A stretch of 10,060 bases of DNA from Pedobacter sp. (GTDB lineage: Bacteria; Bacteroidota; Bacteroidia; Sphingobacteriales; Sphingobacteriaceae), in the NCBI GenBank assembly GCA_030149995.1, contig JASLGV010000202.1, positions 1 to 10,060 on the forward strand, in the 5' to 3' direction. Every line of letters begins with the position of its first letter. Within the stretch, counting starts at the first letter, position 1. Of this stretch, positions 1-6,103 are shown piece after piece. The notes below the pieces were generated by a model that worked only from the letters and a program-made list of their open reading frames with translations, was not told where the DNA came from and did not search any database. The translations under genes were made by a program, and so were the position numbers.

Positions 1-164
<164 letters not shown>

Positions 165-212
165 AGACCGACAAACAATTTAGTATCTTTTTGCATTAAC
201 CTTTACAAATGC

Positions 213-246
213 TTGGCAATTTTAAATCAAAACATAACGATCTTTG
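213..246 (+). promoter_or_regulatory. Candidate promoter for the acyl-CoA thioesterase gene
   Basis: TTG at 213-215 is followed after 23 nt by GATCTTTG at 239-246, which matches the Bacteroidota -7 element TAnnTTTG at seven of eight positions counting the free ones. The ATG lies 24 nt beyond. No Shine-Dalgarno sequence precedes that ATG. The one mismatch (G for T) and slightly long spacing keep this tentative. Confidence 0.3.
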
Positions 247-269
247 CATTTATTTAATCAAATTGTACC

Positions 270-683
270 ATGAACTTTCACACCAGAAAATGGATTAAAC
301 CCGAAGACCTGAACCCGAACGGCGGTTTATTTGGCGGCAGCCTTTTAAAATGGATCGACGAGGAGGCTGCTATTTATGCTATTGTTCAACTTGAAAATCC
401 AAAAGTAGTTACCAAATATATGTCGGAAATTAACTTTGTCAGTTCAGGTAAGCTGGGCGATATTATAGAAATGGGCATCACGGCTACTTCTTTTGGTACC
501 ACTTCCATTACCATGTGTTGCGAGGTTAGAAATAAGATAACACGCAAAAGCATTTTAACCATTGATAAAATTGTCTTTGTAAACATCAATGATTACGGAG
601 AACCGGCACCTCACGGCAAAACAAAAATCAAATATATTGAAGAACAATTTGAGGAGGAAAAGGGCGAAACAGGAAAAGCTTAA
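270..683 (+). CDS. Acyl-CoA thioesterase, YciA-like hotdog-fold hydrolase
   Basis: This 137-residue protein has the length and motifs of a single-domain hotdog thioesterase of the YciA/YkhA type, which hydrolyses acyl-CoA esters to free acid and CoA in the cytosol. The diagnostic segment is LNPNGGLFGGSLLKWIDEEA at residues 14-33. Asn and Gly residues lead into the central hotdog helix, and D30 sits where these enzymes carry the catalytic acid. VTKYMSEINFVSSGKLGDII (47-66) fits the strand that follows, and the tail from about residue 124 is charged and probably disordered. The ATG at 270 is the natural start, because the motif begins 13 residues in. The gene stands alone on the plus strand and converges on aroK, their stop codons overlapping. 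Acyl chain preference cannot be read from the sequence. Confidence 0.87.
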   Translation: MNFHTRKWIKPEDLNPNGGLFGGSLLKWIDEEAAIYAIVQLENPKVVTKYMSEINFVSSGKLGDIIEMGITATSFGTTSITMCCEVRNKITRKSILTIDKIVFVNINDYGEPAPHGKTKIKYIEEQFEEEKGETGKA

Positions 684-692
684 TCCTGTTTC
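666..692. terminator. Hairpin over the overlapping stops of two convergent genes
   Basis: GAAACAGGA (666-674) and TCCTGTTTC (684-692) form a perfect 9-bp inverted repeat with a 9-nt loop. The loop holds both stop codons: TAA of the plus-strand thioesterase gene (681-683) and TAA of the minus-strand aroK (680-682). Position suggests a shared terminator for both directions. There is no long T run on either side, so intrinsic termination would be weak. Confidence 0.4.
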
Positions 693-1180
693 AAAGCACT
701 TTCCAGCTTTTCTGCATCCAGGTCAAAAGCATTTAAAATGATTTTTGCCTGGTTGTAAAAGGGATTGCGTTCCTGCAGCTTTACTTTTATAAATTCAAGC
801 AGCTGTTCATCGTTCATGTCTTTTATTAAAGGTCTTTTTTGCCTGTTGTGCAGGCGCGATACCAGTTGAGCAGGTTCCATCCGGAGGTATATGGTTTGCC
901 CGTTGGCATTCATCCAGTCCATGTTATCAAAGAAACAAGGAAGTCCGCCACCAGTGGCCACCACGCAGGTTTCCGGATATGGGTATTCTCTCAGTATGGT
1001 ACGTTCGTACTGCCTGAATCCTTCTTCTCCGTAAAGTTCAAAATACTCGGCAATACTTTTACCGGTGCTTTGAACAATTTCGGCATCCAGGTCAATTACC
1101 TGACAATTTAAGCGACTTGCCAGCTGCTTGGCTTTTGTACTTTTACCACAGCCCATAAATCCAACCAGGAAAACTTTCAT
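680..1180 (-). CDS. aroK: Shikimate kinase
   Basis: Shikimate kinase phosphorylates shikimate at the 3-hydroxyl with ATP, the fifth step of the chorismate pathway to aromatic amino acids, in the cytosol. The 166 residues match the family's usual length. Visible motifs, in order, are the Walker A loop GFMGCGKST (7-15); the DLD pair (D30, D32), with D32 in the shikimate- and Mg-contacting region; the FRxxE motif FRQYE (55-59) with shikimate-binding R56; the ATGGG shikimate-binding loop (75-79); the lid arginine in RPLI (116-119); and R138 near the adenine site. No key residue is missing. It is the last gene of a minus-strand group, 97 nt downstream of the ABC permease gene. That gap contains a stem-loop, so aroK may have its own promoter or be attenuated. 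Its 3' end overlaps the convergent thioesterase stop. Confidence 0.95.
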   Translation of the reverse strand: MKVFLVGFMGCGKSTKAKQLASRLNCQVIDLDAEIVQSTGKSIAEYFELYGEEGFRQYERTILREYPYPETCVVATGGGLPCFFDNMDWMNANGQTIYLRMEPAQLVSRLHNRQKRPLIKDMNDEQLLEFIKVKLQERNPFYNQAKIILNAFDLDAEKLESALKQD

Positions 1181-1212
1181 ATTTGATCTCAGTCTTTTAA
1201 TATTATATTGTT

Positions 1213-1256
1213 GATAACCGGATTTTTAGCAAAAAAAGTACTTGCCTGCGGTTATT
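1213..1256. other. Stem-loop between ABC permease gene and aroK
   Basis: ATAACCG (1214-1220) and CGGTTAT (1249-1255) pair perfectly, and GCAA/TTGC (1229-1232 with 1242-1245) can pair inside the loop. On the minus strand this lies downstream of the permease stop and about 33-68 nt before the aroK ATG. It could be a weak terminator or a leader structure. No T run follows the outer stem on the minus strand, while on the plus strand TTTTT follows directly. Function is unproven. Confidence 0.3.
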
Positions 1257-1277
1257 TTTATCTTATTCTTCCATTTA

Positions 1278-2333
1278 TCAGCTTAGCTTGACCCTTGGAT
1301 CAATCCATGCGTATAGCACATCCACCAGGATGTTGATGACCACAAACACAAAGGCAATAAAAAGTATAGATCCCATTACAACGGGAAAGTCTGACATTTC
1401 AAGTGCCGATACGGTTGTGCGTCCCAGTCCGTTATAACCAAATACATATTCTACAAAAAACGATCCGGCAAGCAGAGAAGCAAACCAGCCCGATATTGCC
1501 GTAATAACCGGATTTAAGGTGTTTTTAAGTGCGTGTTTGTAAATAATGGTCTTTTTACTCAGGCCTTTCGCTCTGGCCGTACGGATGTAGTCCTGTGCCA
1601 GCACATCCAGCATGGTACTTCTGGTTAGCTGTACAATAATTGCCAGCGGACGCAAGCCCAGCGTAATCATTGGCAACCACAAGTTACGCAGCGTTAAAAC
1701 TTCTCCTTCAAAAGGATCGTAGCTGTACAGGCTTCCATTCATTTTTAACCCGGTATAATCAGACAATACAAAACCAAAAATCCAGGCAATGATAATTCCG
1801 GCAAAAAAAGCCGGTGCCGATATTCCCATAATTGCAAATGCATTGGCAAGCTTATCAATCCAGGTATCCCGGTAAACAGCCGATAGCACACCGAGCAATA
1901 AGCCCACAATGGTGGCAAAAATCATGGCTGTTGCGGCCAGGATAAAAGTATTCGGAACGGTTTCTGCCAGGATGCTGGTTACATCGCGTTTGGTTTGATA
2001 AGAGCTGCGTAGATATGGCCATTTTAAAACCAGCGCTTTGGAGCCAAAAGAAACCAGTTGCTGGTAATGATATTTATTTTGCGTAGCAGGGTCATTCTCC
2101 AAAATACTTACCGGCAGCAAATCGTTTACGTACAGCAGAAACTGAACAGGTTTTGATTTATCCAGTCCGAATTCTTTTCTGACCGCTTCGAGCGACTGAA
2201 CATCGGCACGTTGCCCCATGGTCATCCGGGCAGGATCGCCAGGCAAAATATTAAACAACACAAAAACAATCAGCACAATACCGGCCATTACAGCCAGTCC
2301 GTACAAAAGTTTTTTCAAAGCATAGCCCAGCAT
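1278..2333 (-). CDS. ABC transporter permease, DppB/OppB-type
   Basis: This 351-residue integral membrane protein is a binding-protein-dependent transport permease of the dipeptide/oligopeptide/nickel class. Its N-terminal helix (about 8-30) runs into the characteristic LPGDPA (30-35). The core has helices near 128-154, 164-190, 219-237, 279-297 and 318-345. The cytoplasmic EAA loop, which docks the ATPase, is seen as DYIRTARAKGLSKKTIIYKH (248-267), and the C-terminus ends in WIDPRVKLS as in DppB. Residues about 71-118 form an extended periplasmic segment, and the protein is somewhat longer than typical DppB. No partner permease, ATPase or binding protein is in the window, so the substrate is unknown. 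Its ATG lies one nucleotide after the upstream DoxX-type gene's TAG, implying translational coupling. Confidence 0.9.
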   Translation of the reverse strand: MLGYALKKLLYGLAVMAGIVLIVFVLFNILPGDPARMTMGQRADVQSLEAVRKEFGLDKSKPVQFLLYVNDLLPVSILENDPATQNKYHYQQLVSFGSKALVLKWPYLRSSYQTKRDVTSILAETVPNTFILAATAMIFATIVGLLLGVLSAVYRDTWIDKLANAFAIMGISAPAFFAGIIIAWIFGFVLSDYTGLKMNGSLYSYDPFEGEVLTLRNLWLPMITLGLRPLAIIVQLTRSTMLDVLAQDYIRTARAKGLSKKTIIYKHALKNTLNPVITAISGWFASLLAGSFFVEYVFGYNGLGRTTVSALEMSDFPVVMGSILFIAFVFVVINILVDVLYAWIDPRVKLS

Positions 2334-2334
2334 G

Positions 2335-3486
2335 CTATTTTATAAAATAAGTTTTGGTGAGCTCGTCAAATTCGGGCACGTTGTTATAATGCCATTTATT
2401 GATGACCACGCCGTTTTTAAGCAGCAGAACACCCGGATTGGCACGAACCATACTCTTTAACGGAACGGCATCGGCATAGAACACTTCAGCAAAAAGGTTG
2501 TTCTTTTTAATAAATTCTTCTGCATCCCTGGCGGCGTTCGATGTAAGCAATACACTTCTGATGTTAAACTGCTGTGCTGCATTCATGGCAAGTGCATTTA
2601 ATTTACCAATGGCAGCCGTGTTGGTTTCTTTCAGGTTATAGGCTACAAAGATCAAATTGTAATAAGGATTTTCAATCAGTTCTTTTGTATACGCTGTTCC
2701 CGAGGTATCGGTAATAATGAGGTCTTTTATTTTAGGTTCAAAACCTTTTTTAACCAATCTCTTTTTCGGTTCGCCTGCAATCTCCCAGTTCTCATCTTTC
2801 CAGATCTCTGTTTTAAGATATTCTTTATCGCTTATGTCCTTCTCTTCCTTTGTTTTTTTGTTTTTAAGATGGTACATAATCTCAAATTCATCGGGTTTTT
2901 CTCCCGGCGGAATGACCATGAGCGATGGAATGTGAGCCCCTTTTTTATAGGGCAGAAAATCTATTACCGGCAGGAAACTATAAGTATACATACCAAAACC
3001 GGTTGCCAGTACGAGTACCGCATAGCTGAGGTATTTTTGATTGTTCTTATTATCGGTTACAGGTTTAATCAGCTCTTTGTTGATAAAAATATAAAGGATC
3101 AGTACAAACAGGATGATGTCTTTACCGAAAGACTGCCATGGGGTAAGCGGAATGGCATCGCCAAAACAACCACAACTGGTAACCACTTTAAAGGCAGCCG
3201 AAACAAATGTAAGCAGGGTAAAAAATATGATGAGCAGTAACAAGCCCCAGGCAACCTTTTTAGCCCAAAAGCCAAAAAGTAACAAAGCACCTAATACAAT
3301 TTCGAGCGTACACAACAAAATGGCAATTCCGGTGGCCATGCCACTCAGAAAATCCAGGTGAAAAACTTCGAAATATTCCTGTAACTTATATCCAAATCCC
3401 AGGGGATCGTTGGCCTTGATCAGGCCTGAAAAAATAAAGAGAACACCGACAAAAATGCGCGAAAAACCTAATAATTTATTTTTCAT
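2335..3486 (-). CDS. DoxX/MauE-type membrane protein with C-terminal thioredoxin-like domain (BT_3928-like)
   Basis: The 383 residues fall into two parts. The first about 175 form a DoxX/MauE-like bundle, with hydrophobic segments near 9-26, 48-72, 77-98, 121-138 and 153-172. A CGC pair (C105, C107) sits in SCGCFGDAIPLTPWQ, a motif typical of redox-associated MauE/DoxX proteins. The second part, from about 183, is soluble; residues 274-380 resemble a thioredoxin-like fold (IENPYYNLIFVAYNL then NPGVLLLKNGVVINKWH), but no CxxC is present. Architecture and neighbours match the Bacteroidota BT_3928 family. A role in envelope thiol-disulfide chemistry is inference from family resemblance. It follows the DUF1599 gene by 76 nt and abuts the permease gene. 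The ATG is followed by a hydrophobic, uncleaved-looking helix, supporting this start. Confidence 0.82.
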   Translation of the reverse strand: MKNKLLGFSRIFVGVLFIFSGLIKANDPLGFGYKLQEYFEVFHLDFLSGMATGIAILLCTLEIVLGALLLFGFWAKKVAWGLLLLIIFFTLLTFVSAAFKVVTSCGCFGDAIPLTPWQSFGKDIILFVLILYIFINKELIKPVTDNKNNQKYLSYAVLVLATGFGMYTYSFLPVIDFLPYKKGAHIPSLMVIPPGEKPDEFEIMYHLKNKKTKEEKDISDKEYLKTEIWKDENWEIAGEPKKRLVKKGFEPKIKDLIITDTSGTAYTKELIENPYYNLIFVAYNLKETNTAAIGKLNALAMNAAQQFNIRSVLLTSNAARDAEEFIKKNNLFAEVFYADAVPLKSMVRANPGVLLLKNGVVINKWHYNNVPEFDELTKTYFIK

Positions 3487-3511
3487 GGGTATAAATTGTT
3501 TAAAAGGTTAT

Positions 3512-3551
3512 GCCATTGCCCGCATATATCTCTTAAAGATAAGGCGATGGC
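3512..3551. other. Stem-loop in the leader of the DoxX-type gene
   Basis: GCCATTGCC (3512-3520) pairs with GGCGATGGC (3543-3551) through nine pairs, one a wobble on one strand. TATCT/AGATA (3527-3531 with 3537-3541) extends the structure inside. It fills most of the 76-nt gap between the DUF1599 stop and the DoxX ATG. TATCTTTA, a -7-like octamer, reads on the minus strand at 3541-3534 inside it. It could be an attenuator, an RNA processing site or a chance structure. Confidence 0.35.
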
Positions 3552-3562
3552 CAGATTATTTG

Positions 3563-4108
3563 TTACTTAACATTTAGTTTAATCAGCGAGAAGACCGAAT
3601 AATTCAGCATGTCCTGATAATTTGCTTTAACGCCTTCTGATGCCAGGGTCTGCCCTTCGTTATCTTCAATTTGCTTTACACGCAGGATTTTCATCAGGAT
3701 CAGATCGGTTAAAGAACTGATGCGCATATCGCGCCAGGCTTCTCCATAATCGTGGTTTTTAGCCTGCATAAGTTCTTTTGTTTCGATAACCTTTTGCTCA
3801 AACAGTTGCTCAACCCTTCCGTATTCGAGTTCGTATGGTTCATCCTCATTCAGTTCGAGTTGCATAATGGCAATGATACAGTAATTCACAATGCCTATAT
3901 ATTCCGAAACAATATCTTCTCCCACCTTACTTACCTTTTTTTCTTCCAGGGTCCTGATTCGCTGCGCTTTAATAAAAATCTGATCTGTTATGGAGCTTGG
4001 TCTTAAGATGCGCCAGGCAGTGCCATAATCCTTGGTCTTTTTTAAAAAAAGTGATTTACATACCGCAATCACAGCGTCGAATTCTGAAGAAGTATTTGTT
4101 TGTGCCAA
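3563..4108 (-). CDS. DUF1599 family protein, internally duplicated, TTG start
   Basis: This 181-residue cytosolic protein has the length and composition of the Bacteroidota DUF1599 family, which comparative work has linked to nucleotide or base modification; no biochemical activity is assumed here. It consists of two related halves. DYGTAWRILRPSSITD (27-42) with IVNYCIIAIMQL (73-84) matches DYGEAWRDMRISSLTD (120-135) with MLNYSVFSLIKL (167-178). Conserved DYGxAWR and SSxTD residues recur in both. The start must be TTG at 4106-4108: the only in-frame codons before it are TTA, AGG and ACT after a TAA at 4118-4120, and the first internal Met is at residue 82. AAGGA lies just 2 nt before the TTG. 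It leads a minus-strand group and is divergent from folP. Confidence 0.85.
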   Translation of the reverse strand: MAQTNTSSEFDAVIAVCKSLFLKKTKDYGTAWRILRPSSITDQIFIKAQRIRTLEEKKVSKVGEDIVSEYIGIVNYCIIAIMQLELNEDEPYELEYGRVEQLFEQKVIETKELMQAKNHDYGEAWRDMRISSLTDLILMKILRVKQIEDNEGQTLASEGVKANYQDMLNYSVFSLIKLNVK

Positions 4109-4133
4109 AGTCCTTAATTATTTAGTTTTAGTG

Positions 4134-4141
4134 TATTTTTG
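4134..4141 (+). promoter_or_regulatory. Candidate -7 element for folP-cdaA
   Basis: TATTTTTG matches the Bacteroidota -7 consensus TAnnTTTG exactly and would start transcription near 4148, about 60 nt before the folP ATG. The -33 partner is not at normal spacing: the closest TTTG is at 4099-4102, 31 nt away. Without a good -33 the call stays moderate. Confidence 0.4.
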
Positions 4142-4158
4142 TCTCGAAAAACAAAAGC

Positions 4159-4188
4159 TAAAGATACATTTTTATAGCGAAACGCAAA
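4159..4188 (-). promoter_or_regulatory. Candidate promoter for the DUF1599-DoxX-permease group
   Basis: On the minus strand, TTTG (4188-4185) is followed after 18 nt by TATCTTTA (4166-4159), which matches TAnnTTTG except for its last base. Predicted initiation near 4152 gives a leader of about 44 nt to the TTG start codon. Spacing and both boxes fit the Bacteroidota sigma factor. Confidence 0.42.
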
Positions 4189-4190
4189 TC

Positions 4191-4207
4191 CCCCGAAAGG
4201 GTTTATT
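4191..4207 (+). promoter_or_regulatory. Ribosome binding site of folP, possibly folded in a GAAA-loop hairpin
   Basis: GAAAGGG at 4195-4201 ends six bases before the folP ATG and is the clearest Shine-Dalgarno-like stretch in the window. The preceding CCC can pair with the GGG across a GAAA tetraloop (4192-4194 with 4199-4201). The 3-bp stem is short, so hiding of the site is only a possibility. Confidence 0.35.
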
Positions 4208-5062
4208 ATGTCAGAAAAAAACTTCTTTGCAAGCAAAAATACCTTAAATATTAAAGGCCGCGCCCTTGATTTGAGCAAACCTACCGTAATGGGAATTCTC
4301 AACATCACACCGGATTCGTTCTTTAGCGACAGCCGCATGGCTTCTGTTGACCAGGCTCTTACACAAGCCGAAAACATGCTTAAAGCAGGTGCCACTTTTA
4401 TTGATCTTGGCGGCTATTCGTCCAGACCAGGTGCCGAACACATTACAGCCGCTGCCGAATGCTCAAGACTGGTTCCCGTAGTGGAAGCCCTGGTTAAAAA
4501 TTTCCCCGAAATTATTCTTTCTATTGATACATTCAGGGCACAAGTGGCCGAAGAAAGTATCCTGGCCGGTGCCCACATCATCAACGATATTGCCGCAGGC
4601 GATATGGATCCTGACATGTTCGAAACCGTGGCACGCCTGCAGGTTCCCTACATCATGATGCACATGAAAGGAACGCCGCAAAACATGCAGCAAAACCCTG
4701 TTTACAAAGATGTTTTCCTTGAAGTAGCCGATTACTTTTCTAAAAAACTGGCTCTTTTGAATGCCCTTCATGTGCACGACGTAATCATCGATCCGGGCTT
4801 CGGCTTTGGCAAAACCACCGAACATAACTACCAGCTTTTAAAGCAGCTGCAGGATTTTAAAATATTTAACCTGCCCCTGCTTGCCGGTTTCTCTCGCAAA
4901 GGGATGATCTATAAAGTACTCGGCACAGATGCTGCTCATGCTTTAAATGGCACCACGGTATTAAATACAATTGCCCTGCAAAAAGGCGCGCAGATTTTAA
5001 GGGTGCACGATGTAAAAGAAGCCGTGGAATGTATCCGGCTGCTGGATTGTTTAAACGATTAA
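4208..5062 (+). CDS. folP: Dihydropteroate synthase
   Basis: The enzyme condenses 6-hydroxymethyl-7,8-dihydropterin diphosphate with p-aminobenzoate to give dihydropteroate in folate synthesis, and is the sulfonamide target. At 284 residues it is full length. All TIM-barrel motifs are visible: VMGILNITPDSFF (27-39, Mg-binding N32 and loop 1); DLGGYSSRPGAE (66-77, loop 2 with S71, R73, P74); SIDTFR (105-110, D107 at the pterin pyrophosphate region); IINDIAAGD (124-132, N126); HMKGTPQNMQ (152-161); DPGFGFGK (195-202, pterin D195); GFSRKGM (227-233, K231); and RVHDV (265-269). Nothing suggests a truncated or insertion-carrying resistant variant. The ATG at 4208 follows a Shine-Dalgarno-like stretch. 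cdaA follows after 70 nt on the same strand with no terminator between, so the two are probably co-transcribed. Confidence 0.96.
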   Translation: MSEKNFFASKNTLNIKGRALDLSKPTVMGILNITPDSFFSDSRMASVDQALTQAENMLKAGATFIDLGGYSSRPGAEHITAAAECSRLVPVVEALVKNFPEIILSIDTFRAQVAEESILAGAHIINDIAAGDMDPDMFETVARLQVPYIMMHMKGTPQNMQQNPVYKDVFLEVADYFSKKLALLNALHVHDVIIDPGFGFGKTTEHNYQLLKQLQDFKIFNLPLLAGFSRKGMIYKVLGTDAAHALNGTTVLNTIALQKGAQILRVHDVKEAVECIRLLDCLND

Positions 5063-5132
5063 ACCTTCCCTTTATAAAAATGCCGGCGCCCTGGCCCATA
5101 ATTGAATACCTCACCCTTTAAACATTTAATAA

Positions 5133-5945
5133 ATGTTTCTTATCTTGTCTGTAATGAAAGGTTTAGACTTCGATTTTGTAAAAATTACGGTTACTGATGT
5201 AGTAGATATTGTACTGGTAGCCCTGCTCATGTACTATGTTTATACGCTGATTCGCAATACTCTGGCCGTAAACCTGCTGCTTGGTATGTTTATCATTACC
5301 GTATTTTACTGGATTGTTAAGGCCCTGCACATGGATTTATTAACCACCATCATAGAGAAGTTTATGAGTGTGGGTATCATTGCACTGATTATAATTTTCC
5401 AGCAGGAAATCAGGCGGTTTCTGTTGTTAATTGGTAAAAATGCCTTTTTGCAAAAGAATAAGGCCTGGTGGGGATATTTATTCGGCCGCAAAGAAATAGA
5501 ACGCAACAATTTAACCCGTATAAAGCCCATTGTGGATGCCTGCAAAAGCATGAAAAAAACCCGCACGGGTGCCCTGATTGTTTTTGTAAAATATTATGAC
5601 GAAGAATTTTTTGCCAACAGCTGCGAGGTAGTTGATGCCAAAATTTCAAAGCGACTGCTCGAAAGCATCTTTCAGAAAAACAGTCCGCTGCACGATGGCG
5701 CGGTGGTTATCTCTGAAAACAAAATTAAAAGTGCCAGCTGTATTTTACCTTTAACTGAAAACGACCAGTTGCCGCCTCAATTCGGTTTAAGGCACCGCGC
5801 GGGTATTGGCGTATCTGAAACAAGTGATGCGGTAGCCGTTATTATTTCCGAAGAAACCGGCGAAATTTCTTACGCCAAACAGGGACGCGTACGGATGAAT
5901 GTTTCTTTCGGAGAACTGGAAAAATTGCTCAACAAGGATTTTTAG
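5133..5945 (+). CDS. cdaA: Membrane-bound diadenylate cyclase, c-di-AMP synthase
   Basis: CdaA (DacA) makes cyclic di-AMP from two ATP molecules at the inner membrane; c-di-AMP commonly controls potassium and osmolyte balance and wall homeostasis. The 270 residues carry three N-terminal membrane helices (about 22-39, 46-63, 79-99), a linker, and the DAC domain from about 125. Both catalytic signatures are intact: DGA in SPLHDGAVVI (184-193; D188-A190) and RHR in GLRHRAGIGVSE (218-229; 220-222). TRTGALIVF (143-151) is the usual first strand. ATG at 5133 is the longest start; ATG at 5154 (residue 8) is equally possible, since neither has a clear Shine-Dalgarno sequence. The folP-cdaA pairing is, as far as I recall, frequent in Bacteroidota. 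No CdaR-type regulator or glmM is adjacent here. Confidence 0.95.
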   Translation: MFLILSVMKGLDFDFVKITVTDVVDIVLVALLMYYVYTLIRNTLAVNLLLGMFIITVFYWIVKALHMDLLTTIIEKFMSVGIIALIIIFQQEIRRFLLLIGKNAFLQKNKAWWGYLFGRKEIERNNLTRIKPIVDACKSMKKTRTGALIVFVKYYDEEFFANSCEVVDAKISKRLLESIFQKNSPLHDGAVVISENKIKSASCILPLTENDQLPPQFGLRHRAGIGVSETSDAVAVIISEETGEISYAKQGRVRMNVSFGELEKLLNKDF

Positions 5946-6054
5946 AAAATGAGAATATCTAAACGACATCCTTTTTATTTTATCTGACATCCGGTCTCCC
6001 AAAATGCCTGCTCCAGATGTTTAATAAGGCGCAGACGGGAACATCCGGCACCAC
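5946..6054. other. Noncoding stretch downstream of cdaA with a repeated octamer
   Basis: I find no credible gene here. ACATCCGG occurs at 5987-5994 and again at 6041-6048, 54 nt apart, and GACATCC also occurs just upstream near 5975. The GC level is higher than in the flanking noncoding DNA. It may be the remnant of a repeat element or a structured 3' untranslated region. Confidence 0.3.
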
Positions 6055-6090
6055 AAAAAAAGGTTATACTGCTTAGCATAACCTTTTTTT
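6055..6090. terminator. Strong bidirectional intrinsic terminator
   Basis: AAAAAAAGGTTAT (6055-6067) and ATAACCTTTTTTT (6078-6090) form a perfect 13-bp inverted repeat with a 10-nt loop and a run of seven T on either strand. It sits between the convergent cdaA and bacilliredoxin genes, 13 nt beyond the stop of the latter, so it can end both transcripts. Confidence 0.85.
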
Positions 6091-6103
6091 ACTTTTATAT
6101 AAA

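Noticed and set aside
839..1111. Open frame of 90 codons on the plus strand opposite aroK
   Set aside because: It lies wholly antisense to a full-length shikimate kinase with all motifs and has no recognisable protein features.
2869..3361. Two open frames on the plus strand opposite the DoxX-type gene
   Set aside because: Composition is typical of antisense reading of a real gene, and no domain, signal peptide or ribosome site is present.
4463..4825. 120-codon open frame antisense to folP
   Set aside because: folP is intact and fully conserved here; this frame shows no family resemblance.
5946..6054. REP/BIME-like repeat downstream of cdaA
   Set aside because: The CCGGATGT-like words loosely recall enterobacterial REP sequences, but the symmetry is incomplete and the organism is not an enterobacterium; it is kept only as a low-interest repeat.
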